Below the pieces are notes generated by a model. The model searched no databases, was not told where the DNA came from, and was given only the letters and a program-made list of their open reading frames with translations. Positions 1-12,689 of a DNA stretch of 44,939 bases are shown piece after piece; position 1 is the first letter of the stretch; each line of letters opens with the position of its first letter. A program made the position numbers and the translations under genes. Origin of the DNA: Streptomyces sp. CB01881 (GTDB lineage Bacteria; Actinomycetota; Actinomycetes; Streptomycetales; Streptomycetaceae); the NCBI RefSeq assembly GCF_002953255.1, contig NZ_CP026498.1, positions 8,763,269 to 8,808,207 of the forward strand. Direction: 5' to 3'.

Positions 1-4323
<4,323 letters not shown>

Positions 4324-4331
<8 letters not shown>

Positions 4332-5853
4332 CCCCAAGGGCTTCCTGACCACCGGCAAGCAGCTGGCCGAGCGCCGGCCCGTGGACGTCCGTCTGCGGGA
4401 CTGGAACGAGGTCTACGTCGAGCGCAGCCTCCTGCCGATCATCACCAAGCAGGCCGGCCGCTGCATGGACTGCGGCATCCCGTTCTGCCACAACGGCTGC
4501 CCGCTCGGGAACCTCATCCCCGAGTGGAACGACCTCGCCTACCGGGACGACTTCGCCGGCGCCATCGAGCGCCTGCACGCGACCAACAACTTCCCGGAGT
4601 TCACCGGGCGGCTCTGCCCGGCGCCCTGCGAGTCCGCGTGCGTCCTCGGCATCAACCAGGACGCGGTGACCATCAAGAACGTCGAGGTCACCATCATCGA
4701 CAAGGCCTGGGACAACGGCGGCGTCACGCCGCAGGTCCCGGAGCGCCTCTCCGGCAAGACCGTGGCCGTCGTCGGCTCCGGCCCGGCCGGCCTGGCGGTC
4801 GCCCAACAGCTCACCCGGGCCGGGCACACCGTGGTGGTGTACGAGCGCGCCGACCGCGTCGGCGGCCTGCTGCGCTACGGCATCCCCGAGTTCAAGATGG
4901 AGAAGCGCCACATCAACCGCCGCATCGAGCAGATGCGCGCGGAGGGCACCCGCTTCCGCACCGGCGTCCACGTGGGCGAGGACATCACCGGGCAGCAGCT
5001 GCGCGAGCGCTTCGACGCGGTCGTCGTCGCCGCCGGCGCCACCACCGCCCGCGACCTGCCGGTGCCCGGGCGCGAGCTCAAGGGCATCCACCAGGCCATG
5101 GAGTACCTGCCGCTGGCCAACAAGGTGCAGGAGGGCGACTTCGTCGAGCCGCCGATCAGCGCCAAGGGCAAGCACGTCATCGTCATCGGCGGCGGCGACA
5201 CCGGCGCCGACTGCCTCGGCACCGCGCTGCGCCAGGGGGCGGCCTCGGTCACCCAGCTGGAGATCATGCCGCGTCCGGGCGACTCGCGCCCCGGCCACCA
5301 GCCCTGGCCGACCATGCCGATGACCTACAAGGTCACCTCGGCCCACGAGGAGGCCCTCTACGTCCGGGAGACGAAGACGGTCGGCAACCAGGCAGAGGGA
5401 CCCTCCTCGCCGGAGGGGGGCAAGGAGGGACGGGTCTACTCCGTCAACACCACCCACTTCAGCGGCGACGAGGACGGCAACGTCCAGGAGCTGCACCTCG
5501 TCGAGGTCGAGTTCAAGGACGGCCGCTTCGAGCCGGTGCCCGGCACCGAGCGCGCCATCCCGGCGCAGCTGGTCACCCTGGCGATGGGCTTCACCGGCAC
5601 GGACGTGAAGAACGGCCTGGTCGAGCAGCTGGGCGTCGAGCTGGACGCCCGGGGTAATGTGGCCCGGGACGGAAAGTTCGCCACCAACGTCGATGGCGTC
5701 TACGTCTGCGGCGACGCCGGCCGAGGCCAGTCGCTGATCGTCTGGGCCATCGCGGAGGGCCGTTCGGCCGCCGCCGCGGTGGACCGCTACCTGGGCGGCA
5801 AGACCCCGCTGCCCGCCCCGATCCGTCCGACGGACCGCCCGCTGGTGGTCTGA
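4324..5853 (+). CDS. gltD: Glutamate synthase small (beta) subunit
   Basis: FAD/NADPH-dependent electron-input subunit of glutamate synthase, 509 residues. The N-terminal cysteine cluster is C-x2-C-x4-C-x3-C (CMDCGIPFCHNGCP) followed by C-x3-C-x3-C (LCPAPCESAC), ligands for 4Fe-4S clusters. An FAD fold VVGSGPAGLAVAQQL lies near residue 156, an NADPH fold VIGGGDTGADCLG near residue 290, and the C-terminal flavin motif VYVCGDAGRGQSLIVWAI is present. The GTG start overlaps the end of gltB, which implies translational coupling, and a strong hairpin follows the stop. Residues 344-369, between SAHEE and RVYSVNT, look like an extra loop: actinobacterial GltD sequences I remember run almost directly from SAHEE to the RVYAVNT-like segment. 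Its DNA contains the hairpin CCCTCC-n5-GGAGGG at 5401-5417. Confidence 0.97.
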
Positions 5854-5864
5854 CGTACACCCGA

Positions 5865-5893
5865 GCCCGCCGGCGGCCCCACCGCCGGCGGGC
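5865..5893 (+). terminator. Terminator hairpin after gltBD
   Basis: GCCCGCCGGCGG at 5865-5876 pairs perfectly with CCGCCGGCGGGC at 5882-5893 around a 5-base loop, 12 bases after the gltD stop. There is no T-tract, as is common in streptomycetes. A second, smaller inverted repeat (CCCGGTA-n6-TACCGGG, 5910-5929) follows. Confidence 0.8.
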
Positions 5894-5978
5894 CCGGACC
5901 CCCTGATCGCCCGGTACCGCATTACCGGGAGTTCGAGCCGCTGCCCCCGTCAGCGTCGCCGGGCCTGCACGGTGCCAT

Positions 5979-6017
5979 GGCGCCTGCCCTCTCCCCGACC
6001 AGTGGAGGGCGGGCGCC
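5979..6017. terminator. Second hairpin between convergent gltD and the ArsR-type gene
   Basis: GGCGCCTGCCCTC (5979-5991) pairs with GAGGGCGGGCGCC (6005-6017) with one T-G wobble, and GTTTT follows on the + strand. It lies between two convergent transcription units and could stop either one. Confidence 0.6.
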
Positions 6018-6094
6018 GTTTTCGCGTTCCGGGGGCCGGGCCTTCGGGGACGGGGGCCGCACGGGCCCCCTCCGGCCGCGCGCCCCCGTGCGGC

Positions 6095-7069
6095 TCAGCC
6101 GCGGAGCAGCAGCTCGGCCGCCTCGGTGCGGGCGTAGAGCACCGTGCGCCCGGTGCGGTGGCGGGCCAGCAGGCCGGCCTCGCGCAGGGCGGTGAGGTGG
6201 TGCGAGACGTTCGCCGGGGAGCCGCCGGTGCGGGCGGCGAGCTCGCTGGTCGAGGCCGGTGACTCCAGCTCGGCGAGCAGCCGGGCCCGGGTGCGGCCCA
6301 GCACACCGGCCAGCCCGTCCGGAGCGGTGGCACCGGCGCTCTCCCAGAGCGTGGCCACCCCGCGCGGCGGATAGACCAGCCCGGGCTGCCCCTCGGGCTC
6401 CACCTGCCAGACCATGCCCGGCCAGATGAACACCGACGGCACCAGCACCAGGCCGCGTCCGCCGTCCAGCCGCCGCTCGATCTCGTACCGCTGCTGCGCC
6501 ACCGTCATCCGGCCGTCCTGCCACCGCACCTTCGGGTGCAGGCCGTCGAACAGCGCCGCCGGGCCGTCGGCCGCCATCCGCCGTGCCCGGTAGAGGATCT
6601 CGCCCTCCACCAGCCGGACGATCCGGCCCCAGTACGGCTCCACGGCCGCCGACCAGTACGCCCGGACCTCACCGGCCAGCCGCTCCAGCCCGGGCACCGG
6701 ATCGGCGTACAGCTCGGCCACCAGCGGCGGCAGCGGCTGCCCGACCAGGTCCAGTTCGGCCCGGACGACGGCCGGTGCGGTGGCCGTCAGCGCGGCGAGC
6801 TCGGCCTCGATGCCGGGCGCGGTGGCGGCCGGCAGGGCGGTCAGGAACTGCGGCAGGTGCCAGGCCGGCATCGGCACCAGCTGCGACAGCAGCTCGTAGC
6901 GGACCCGGCCGGCCGCCAGCCGCTCGCGGGCCCGGCGCACCCACGGCAGGTGGACGGCCTTGGCGCCGGGGTCCTTGAGCACCTGGACGCTCATCACCAC
7001 CTCGACCACGCGCGAGCCGGCGAAGCGGGTGGCGGCGAGGTCCTGGGCCGAGAAGTCCAAGGTGAGCAC
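6095..7069 (-). CDS. ArsR-type winged-helix regulator with DUF5937-like N-terminus
   Basis: Probable DNA-binding transcription regulator of 324 residues starting at GTG (7067-7069). The C-terminal ~75 residues form a winged-helix unit of the ArsR kind (STSELAARTGGSPANVSHHL, then LTALREAGLLARHRTGRTVLYA). The long N-terminal part (LTLDFSAQDLAATRF..., VLKDPGAKAVHLPWVRRARERL) matches the DUF5937 layout seen in actinobacterial regulators; I infer a ligand-sensing role. No cysteine metal-binding pair is visible next to the recognition helix, so metal sensing is unlikely. It is transcribed divergently from an MFS transporter across 128 bp that hold a near-perfect palindrome, so the transporter is the likely target. 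The ligand is unknown. Confidence 0.85.
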   Translation of the reverse strand: MLTLDFSAQDLAATRFAGSRVVEVVMSVQVLKDPGAKAVHLPWVRRARERLAAGRVRYELLSQLVPMPAWHLPQFLTALPAATAPGIEAELAALTATAPAVVRAELDLVGQPLPPLVAELYADPVPGLERLAGEVRAYWSAAVEPYWGRIVRLVEGEILYRARRMAADGPAALFDGLHPKVRWQDGRMTVAQQRYEIERRLDGGRGLVLVPSVFIWPGMVWQVEPEGQPGLVYPPRGVATLWESAGATAPDGLAGVLGRTRARLLAELESPASTSELAARTGGSPANVSHHLTALREAGLLARHRTGRTVLYARTEAAELLLRG

Positions 7070-7140
7070 GGGTGTCTCCGGTACGGAAGCGGTCGGGATC
7101 CGGTCGGGGTCCGACGGGGATCCGGCCGGGATTCGGCTGC

Positions 7141-7160
7141 GATTCGATCATGATGGAATC
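7141..7160. promoter_or_regulatory. Operator-like palindrome between the regulator and the MFS gene
   Basis: GATTCGATCATGATGGAATC is a 20-bp inverted repeat with a single symmetric mismatch pair. The core ATCATGAT is perfect and is flanked by GATTC/GAATC. It lies 71 bp upstream of the regulator start and 37 bp upstream of the MFS ATG. The adjacent 7092-7135 has G-rich direct repeats (GGGATCCGG-like, twice). This is a plausible binding site for the adjacent winged-helix protein, by inference from position. Confidence 0.55.
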
Positions 7161-7197
7161 TCTGGGCGCAGCATCCCATCACCGGGAGGCTCGGTCC

Positions 7198-8442
7198 ATG
7201 ACCACCGCCACGCTCCCCCCGCTCCGGGACCGGCTCGGCCTCCCGCAGACCGCCGGCCGCCACCGCCTGATCGGCGCCCACCTCGTGGACAGCCTCGGCA
7301 CCGGACTGATCCTCGCCTTCACCCTCGTCTACTTCGCCCGCACCACCAGCCTGACCCTGGCCGCCATCGGCGCCGCGGTCACCACCGCCCGGCTGGTCGC
7401 CCTGCCCACCGCGATCGCCGTCGGCCCGCTCATCGACCGGTACGGCGCCCGCCCGGTGGCGGCCTGCGGCAACGCGCTCTCCGCGCTCGCCTACGGCGGC
7501 TTCCTGCTCGCCGGGCAGGTCTGGCAGATCGTGCTGGTCTGCCTGCTCGCCCAGATCGGGCACGTCTCCTACTGGACCTCCAGCACCGGCCTGGTGGTGC
7601 TGGCCTCCGCCGAGGGCGAGCGGACCCGCTGGTTCGCGCTGGTGCAGACGCTGCGCAACACCGGGATGGGGCTGGGCGGGGCGCTCGGCGCCGTCCTGGT
7701 GGCCGGGGACGGGACGGGCGGGCTGCGGGCGCTGGTGGTCCTCAACGCGGCCAGCTACGCGGTGGCGGCGGGCCTGCTGGCCTCCTGGCGGCCGGCCGCC
7801 ACGGTGCCCGCGGCGTCCGCGGCGTCCGCGGGGCGGACGGCGACGGGGGAGCGGGACGGTGGCTACCGGGCGGTGCTGCGGGACCGGCGCTACCTGCTGC
7901 TGGTCGTCGTCCACCTGGCCTTCGTCTTCGGCTCGATGATCATCAGCATGCTGCTCGCCGTCTACCTCACCGAGGGCCTGCACCGCGAGGCCTGGCTGGC
8001 CGGATCGCTGCTCGTCCTCAACGGCGTCCAGGTGGTGCTCACCCAGAACGCGGTGGCCCGCCGGCTGGAGCGGTTCCGGCCGACCCGGGTGGTCGCCGCC
8101 GGCGCCCTGCTCAACGCGCTCTCCTTCGGCCTCTTCGCCCTGATGGCCGCCGCACCCGGCTGGATCGTGACCGCCGGCCTGTTCACCGCGATGGCGGTCT
8201 TCAACCTCGCCGAGACCGTCGCCACCCCCTACGCCGAGGAGCTCAGCGTCTCGCTCGCCGACCCCGCCCGCCGCGGCCGCTACCTCGCCGTCTACCAACT
8301 CTCCTGGAACACCGGCCAGGCCGTCGCCCCCGCCCTGCTCACCCTCCTGCTCTCCCACGGCGCCGCCTGGCCCTGGCTGTTCCTGCTGGTGCTGAGCCTG
8401 GCCGCGGTGCCCGGACTGCTGCGCCTCGAACGCCTCGGCTGA
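7198..8442 (+). CDS. MFS transporter
   Basis: Inner-membrane major facilitator superfamily protein, 414 residues, with about 12 hydrophobic segments. The loop between helices 2 and 3 carries a motif-A-like GPLIDRYGARPV near residues 79-90. The ATG at 7198 has GGGAGG about 9 bases upstream, and an upstream frame extension lacks coding character. Family knowledge suggests an efflux permease for small molecules; the substrate cannot be read from sequence. The divergent ArsR-type gene and shared operator-like site suggest ligand-induced expression. A short run of repeated GTCCGCG-type bases encodes an Ala/Ser-rich cytoplasmic loop (around 7806-7840). Confidence 0.9.
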   Translation: MTTATLPPLRDRLGLPQTAGRHRLIGAHLVDSLGTGLILAFTLVYFARTTSLTLAAIGAAVTTARLVALPTAIAVGPLIDRYGARPVAACGNALSALAYGGFLLAGQVWQIVLVCLLAQIGHVSYWTSSTGLVVLASAEGERTRWFALVQTLRNTGMGLGGALGAVLVAGDGTGGLRALVVLNAASYAVAAGLLASWRPAATVPAASAASAGRTATGERDGGYRAVLRDRRYLLLVVVHLAFVFGSMIISMLLAVYLTEGLHREAWLAGSLLVLNGVQVVLTQNAVARRLERFRPTRVVAAGALLNALSFGLFALMAAAPGWIVTAGLFTAMAVFNLAETVATPYAEELSVSLADPARRGRYLAVYQLSWNTGQAVAPALLTLLLSHGAAWPWLFLLVLSLAAVPGLLRLERLG

Positions 8443-8521
8443 CGGACTGTTGTTTGTCCGTGCCAGGTGGCAGACTGCGGCCGACGGCCGGGGGGCTGCG
8501 CGAGGTGCGGAGGTTGACGGG

Positions 8522-9388
8522 ATGAGCATGACCCAGGCGGGCGGGGGCGCCACAGTACGGCGCCTCCTGCTGGGCTCCCAGCTGCGAAGGCTGCGCGAGG
8601 CCAGGGGCGTCAGCCGCGAGGAGGCCGGCTACTCGATCCGCGCCTCGGAGTCGAAGATCAGCCGCATGGAACTCGGCCGGGTCGGCTTCAAGGAGCGCGA
8701 CGTCGCCGACCTCCTCACCCTGTACGGCGTCGAGGCCGAGCAGGAGCGGGCCGGTGTGCTCGGCCTGGTCCGCGACGCCAACGCGACGTCCTGGTGGCAC
8801 GCGTACGGCGACGTGCTGCCCGGCTGGTTCCAGACCTACCTCGGGCTGGAGGAGGCCGCCTCCGACATCCGCAGCTACGAGGTCCAGTTCGTCCACGGGC
8901 TGCTGCAGACCGCCGACTACGCCCGGGCCGTGATCACGCACGGCGGGCACGTCACCGAGCCGGGCGAGGTCGAGCGGCGGGTCGACGTCCGGCTGAGGCG
9001 CCAGCAGGTGCTCACCGCGGAGCGGGCGCCACGACTGCTCGCCGTCCTCGACGAGGCCGCGCTGCGCCGCCCCTGGGGCGGGCCGGAGGCGATGCGGGCC
9101 CAGATCGACCGGCTGCTGGAGCTGACCGAGCTGCCCAACGTCGTCCTCCAGGTGATGCCGCTCGGCTTCGGCGGGCTGCGCGCGGAGGGCGGCGCCTTCT
9201 CGGTGCTCGGCTTCGCCGAGCCGGAGCTCGCGGACGTCGTCTACCTGGAGCAGTTCACCACCGCGCTGTACCTGGACAAGCCCGCCGAGGTGGCCGAGTA
9301 CGCGGGCGCGATGGACGGCCTGGCGGCCGACGGGCTCTCCCCCGAGCGGACACGGGAACTTCTCCGCTCCGTACGCCAAGAGCTCTGA
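8522..9388 (+). CDS. XRE-family HTH regulator with DUF5753 domain (WhiJ-like)
   Basis: DNA-binding protein of 288 residues. The N-terminal helix-turn-helix (LLLGSQLRRLREARGVSREEAGYSIRA, ESKISRMELGRVGFKERDV) covers roughly residues 12-68. It is followed by a DUF5753 domain (WFQTYLGLEEAASDIRSYE, VHGLLQTADYARAVI, VLQVMPLGFGG, VYLEQ). This architecture is greatly expanded in streptomycetes, where members such as WhiJ influence development. The usual small DUF397 partner gene is absent here; the next gene is an aldehyde dehydrogenase 80 bp downstream, behind its own palindrome. The ATG at 8522 was chosen over GTG codons upstream because homology begins immediately after it. Confidence 0.9.
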   Translation: MSMTQAGGGATVRRLLLGSQLRRLREARGVSREEAGYSIRASESKISRMELGRVGFKERDVADLLTLYGVEAEQERAGVLGLVRDANATSWWHAYGDVLPGWFQTYLGLEEAASDIRSYEVQFVHGLLQTADYARAVITHGGHVTEPGEVERRVDVRLRRQQVLTAERAPRLLAVLDEAALRRPWGGPEAMRAQIDRLLELTELPNVVLQVMPLGFGGLRAEGGAFSVLGFAEPELADVVYLEQFTTALYLDKPAEVAEYAGAMDGLAADGLSPERTRELLRSVRQEL

Positions 9389-9406
9389 AGCATAAGTACG
9401 ATGAGG

Positions 9407-9426
9407 CCCGATCAGATCTGATCGGG
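9407..9426. promoter_or_regulatory. Perfect 20-bp palindrome upstream of the aldehyde dehydrogenase
   Basis: CCCGATCAGATCTGATCGGG is perfectly self-complementary with no spacer, 43-62 bp upstream of the aldehyde dehydrogenase ATG and 18 bp after the XRE-gene stop. A loop-free palindrome is a poor terminator and a good dimeric-repressor site. The regulator is unknown. Confidence 0.65.
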
Positions 9427-9468
9427 GAAGGCCTGCCCGTCTTCCCGAATCGGCACGAGAGGGATCAG

Positions 9469-10926
9469 ATGTCGTACCTTTCCGAGTTGGCGCTGCAGTA
9501 CATCGACGGCGAATGGCGGGCGGGCAGCGGCTCCTGGGACATCGTCGACGTCGACCCCTACACCGGCGACAAGCTCGCCGGCATCACCGTCGCCACCGTC
9601 GAAGAGGTCGACCAGGCCTACCGGGCCGCCGAGCGGGCGCAGAAGGAGTGGGCCGCCACCAACCCCTACGCCCGCCGCCTGGTCTTCGAGCGCGCACTGC
9701 GCATCATCGAGGAGCGCGAGCAGGAGATCACCGAGGCGATCACGGCCGAGCTGGGCGGCACCGCCCTCAAGGCCGGTTTCGAGCTCGCCCTCACCAAGGA
9801 CATGCTGCGCGAGTCGATGCAGCTCTCGCTGCGCGCCGAGGGCCGGCTGCTGCCCTCGCCCGTGGACGGCAAGGAGAACCGCCTCTACCGCCTGCCGGTC
9901 GGCGTGGTCGGGGTGATCAGCCCGTTCAACTTCCCGCTGTTCCTGTCGATCAAGGCGGTCGCCCCGGCGCTGGCGCTCGGCAACGGCGTCGTGCTCAAGC
10001 CGCACCAGGAGACCCCGGTCGTCGGCGGCACCCTCATCGCCAGGATCTTCGAGGAGGCGGGCCTGCCGGCCGGCCTGCTCAACGTCGTGATCACCGACAT
10101 CGCCGAGATCGGCGACGCCTTCATCGAGCACCCCGTGCCCAAGGTGATCTCCTTCACCGGCTCCGACAAGGTCGGCCGGCACGTCGCCACCGTCGCCGCC
10201 TCGCACTTCAAGCGGACCGTCCTCGAACTCGGCGGCAACAGCGCCCTGATCGTCCTCGACGACGCCGACCTCGACTACGCGGTGGACGCCGCCGTGTTCA
10301 GCCGTTTCGCCCACCAGGGCCAGGTCTGCATGGCCGCCAACCGGGTGCTGGTCGACCGCAGCGTCGCCGACGAGTTCACCGAGAAGTTCGTCGCCAAGGT
10401 CGCCACCCTGCGGGTCGGCGACCCCAGGGACCCGGCCACCCAGCTCGGCCCGCTGATCAACCCCGTCCAGGCCGACTCCATCACCGCCCAGGTCGACCAG
10501 GCGATCGCCGCCGGCGCCACCGCCCTGCTGCGCGGCGAGACCAACGGCAGCCTGATGGCCCCGGTCGTCCTCGGCGGCCTGCCGGCCGACGCGCCCATCC
10601 TCCAGCGCGAACTCTTCGGCCCCGTCGTCCTGGTGGTGCCCTTCGACGGCGAGGACGAGGCCGTCCGGATCGCCAACGACACCCCCTTCGGCCTCAGCGG
10701 CGCCGTCCACACCGCGGACGTCGAGCGCGGTGTGCGGGTGGCGCAGCGGATCGAGACCGGCATGATCCACGTCAACGACGGCACGATCGCCGACGAGGCC
10801 GTGGTGCCCTTCGGCGGCGAGAAGAACTCGGGCGTGGGCCGGCTGAACGGCGAGTCCACGGTGGACGCCTTCACCACGGTGAAGTGGATCTCCATCCAGC
10901 ACGGGCGCAGCCGCTTCCCGTTCTGA
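9469..10926 (+). CDS. NAD(P)-dependent aldehyde dehydrogenase
   Basis: Oxidises an aldehyde to the carboxylic acid through a covalent thiohemiacetal. The protein has 485 residues, normal for the superfamily. Catalytic features are Asn154 in SPFNFPLF, the general base Glu253 in VLELGGNSALIV, and the nucleophile Cys287 in HQGQVCMAANR; the C-terminal PFGGEKNSGVGRLNGE motif is present. The closest remembered relatives are benzaldehyde/vanillin-type dehydrogenases, but the substrate is not determinable. The ATG at 9469 has GAGAGGG 5-11 bases upstream. The 5' region carries a perfect palindrome, suggesting substrate-responsive repression. A compound palindromic repeat follows the stop. Confidence 0.93.
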   Translation: MSYLSELALQYIDGEWRAGSGSWDIVDVDPYTGDKLAGITVATVEEVDQAYRAAERAQKEWAATNPYARRLVFERALRIIEEREQEITEAITAELGGTALKAGFELALTKDMLRESMQLSLRAEGRLLPSPVDGKENRLYRLPVGVVGVISPFNFPLFLSIKAVAPALALGNGVVLKPHQETPVVGGTLIARIFEEAGLPAGLLNVVITDIAEIGDAFIEHPVPKVISFTGSDKVGRHVATVAASHFKRTVLELGGNSALIVLDDADLDYAVDAAVFSRFAHQGQVCMAANRVLVDRSVADEFTEKFVAKVATLRVGDPRDPATQLGPLINPVQADSITAQVDQAIAAGATALLRGETNGSLMAPVVLGGLPADAPILQRELFGPVVLVVPFDGEDEAVRIANDTPFGLSGAVHTADVERGVRVAQRIETGMIHVNDGTIADEAVVPFGGEKNSGVGRLNGESTVDAFTTVKWISIQHGRSRFPF

Positions 10927-10934
10927 CGGACGGC

Positions 10935-11000
10935 GGTGCGGCGGTGGGGGAGCCCCCGGCGTTGGCGGAGCCCCGGCGTTGGCGGGGGCTCCGCCGCACC
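10935..11000. repeat. Compound palindromic repeat / terminator after the aldehyde dehydrogenase
   Basis: The outer arms GGTGCGGCGG (10935-10944) and CCGCCGCACC (10991-11000) enclose two near-identical tandem units of about 17 bp, each containing AGCCCC followed by GGCGTTGGCGG. It resembles the GGGGGAGCCCCC-type interspersed intergenic palindromes of streptomycetes. It starts 9 bases after the stop and probably serves as a terminator. Confidence 0.7.
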
Positions 11001-11115
11001 GGTCCCGCCGGGTGGCTGCCCCATCGGGCCGGATTCCGGAAGTGGCCGGTACGGTTCCCGTCCGACGCCTAGGCTGCCCGGGGAACGACCGGAACGGCCC
11101 GATGGGGGACCGAGA

Positions 11116-11967
11116 ATGACCGAACGTCAGGACATCGTCGCGGACTGGGCGGACAGCGGGGCCGACGACCCGCGCATGCCCACCGACCTGCGGCCGGACG
11201 TCCCGCACCCCGCCCGGATGTACGACTACTACCTCGGCGGCAAGGACAACTTCCCCGCCGACCGGGCGGCCGCCGAGAAGGTCCTCGCGCTCAGCCCGCT
11301 GGTGCGGATCAGCGCCCTCGCCAACCGGGCCTTCCTCGGCCGGGCCGTCCACCACCTCGCGGCCGCCGGAATCCGGCAGTTCATCGACATCGGCACCGGC
11401 ATCCCCACGGCCGGCAACACCCACGAGGTCGCCCAGCGCGTCCACCCCGACGCGCGGGTCGTCTACCTCGACAACGACCCGATCGTGCTGGTGCACAGCC
11501 GCGCCCTGCTCAGCGGGACCACCCCGGAGAGCACCGCCGTCGTCCAGGCCGACCTGCGCGACCCGGCCGCGATCCTGCGGACCCCCGAGGTGCGCGCGCT
11601 CCTCGACTCCGGGCGGCCCGTGGGCCTGCTGCTCTTCGCCGTCCTGCACTTCATCGACGACCAGGACGACCCGCACGGCATCGTGCGCACCCTCGTCGAC
11701 GCCCTGCCCGCCGGCAGCCGGCTCGCGCTCTCGCACGCCACCGGCGACTTCACCGCCCCCGCCGACGCCGCCAAGGGCCCGGCCGTCTACCGCAACGCCT
11801 CCGCCCAGCTCACCATGCGCAGCCGCGAACAGGTGCTGCGCTTCTTCGACGGCCTGGAGCTGGCCGAACCCGGCCTCGTCACCGCCCCCCTCTGGCGGCC
11901 CGACCAGCCGGCCCAGCCCACCGACGCCGAGGTCGCCTTCTGGGCGGGCGTGGGCCACAAGCCCTAG
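11116..11967 (+). CDS. SAM-dependent methyltransferase, DUF574 family
   Basis: A 283-residue protein of the DUF574 / Methyltransf_19 family, abundant in streptomycetes and of unknown substrate. Family hallmarks are HPARMYDYYLGGKDNFPADR near residue 36, NRAFLGRAVHHLAA, the SAM-binding motif FIDIGTGIPTAGNTHEVAQ, and VVYLDNDPIVLVHSRALL. The ATG at 11116 follows GGGGGACCGAGA. Members often lie beside XRE/DUF5753 and DUF397 genes; here an XRE gene is 1.7 kb upstream. A weak hairpin (GCCGTGGC-n10-GCCACGGC, 11970-11995) separates it from the convergent Uma2-type gene. Confidence 0.9.
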   Translation: MTERQDIVADWADSGADDPRMPTDLRPDVPHPARMYDYYLGGKDNFPADRAAAEKVLALSPLVRISALANRAFLGRAVHHLAAAGIRQFIDIGTGIPTAGNTHEVAQRVHPDARVVYLDNDPIVLVHSRALLSGTTPESTAVVQADLRDPAAILRTPEVRALLDSGRPVGLLLFAVLHFIDDQDDPHGIVRTLVDALPAGSRLALSHATGDFTAPADAAKGPAVYRNASAQLTMRSREQVLRFFDGLELAEPGLVTAPLWRPDQPAQPTDAEVAFWAGVGHKP

Positions 11968-12013
11968 CCGCCGTGGCCGCCCCAGCCGCCACGGCTGCCG
12001 GGACGCGGGCGGG

Positions 12014-12586
12014 TCAGGCGGCCGGGTAGCGGATCAGATCACCGGTGACGAGGTCGAAGGCGAACGGGTCCGGCACCGGCACCCGGTCGCCGAACCGTCC
12101 GCGCCACTGCCGGCGGTACGTGCCGCCGTCCGGTTCGGAGTGGAGGGTGAGCCCGCCGTCCCGCGGGTCGATCACCAGGTACAGCGGGATGTGCATCAGC
12201 GGGTAGTCGCGGACCTTGCCGACCAGGTCGTTCTCCGGGTTCGACACAGAGACGATCTCGACCGCGATCGCGGCCAGCTCGGCGGGGACTTCGTTGCCGC
12301 CCAGCTCGACCGCGGAGAGCGGGAGGTAGGTGAGGTCCGGATTGCGCAGCTTGCCGACGGTCGGCGAGGCCAGGTCGGTGTTCTCGCTGGGCATCAGGTC
12401 GGCCGGACGATGGGCGTCGAACTGCTCCCGGACGATGAGCAGGTTGCGCTGATGGATCAGTGACGGGCCGGCCATCACGATGATCTCGTCGCCGGACACC
12501 TCGATCTTCCAGCCCGAGGGTGGCGTCAGGCTCTGCGCGTAGGCCAGGAGCCGGGCGTGCCGTTCGGGACCACGGAACTCGGTCAT
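12014..12586 (-). CDS. Uma2-family (DUF820) putative endonuclease
   Basis: A 190-residue member of the Uma2/DUF820 group, which has a restriction-endonuclease-like PD-(D/E)xK fold. The apparent catalytic set is the Asp of NPDLTYLPL, the Glu of VEIVSVSNPENDLVGK and its closing Lys, followed by LYLVIDP. Family members are numerous in cyanobacteria and streptomycetes and their biological role is poorly known; nuclease activity is inferred from the fold. The ATG at 12584-12586 was preferred because the upstream extension is low-complexity and overlaps a terminator. No partner gene is obvious. Confidence 0.85.
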   Translation of the reverse strand: MTEFRGPERHARLLAYAQSLTPPSGWKIEVSGDEIIVMAGPSLIHQRNLLIVREQFDAHRPADLMPSENTDLASPTVGKLRNPDLTYLPLSAVELGGNEVPAELAAIAVEIVSVSNPENDLVGKVRDYPLMHIPLYLVIDPRDGGLTLHSEPDGGTYRRQWRGRFGDRVPVPDPFAFDLVTGDLIRYPAA

Positions 12587-12637
12587 GCCGCCATTCTCGA
12601 ACCGCGGAGCCGTTCTCCGGCGGTCGGCCGGACGCGA

Positions 12638-12672
12638 CCGGCCCCGGACCGCCGAGAGCGGTCCGGGGCCGG
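12638..12672 (-). terminator. Strong terminator downstream of the 5'-nucleotidase
   Basis: CCGGCCCCGGACCGC (12638-12652) pairs perfectly over 15 bp with GCGGTCCGGGGCCGG (12658-12672) around the loop CGAGA. It starts 18 bases beyond the minus-strand stop at 12690. Confidence 0.85.
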
Positions 12673-12689
12673 CCGGTGCGTGCGGCGGG

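Noticed and set aside
9412..11958. An 848-codon open frame on the minus strand opposite the aldehyde dehydrogenase and DUF574 genes
   Set aside because: Antisense shadow of GC-rich genes: its translation is Gly/Val/Asp/Arg low-complexity without family motifs, while the opposite strand carries clear enzymes.
6095..12586. Biosynthetic gene cluster suggested by methyltransferase, dehydrogenase, pump and regulators
   Set aside because: Genes have separate promoters, mixed directions and intervening terminators, and no core biosynthetic enzyme is present.
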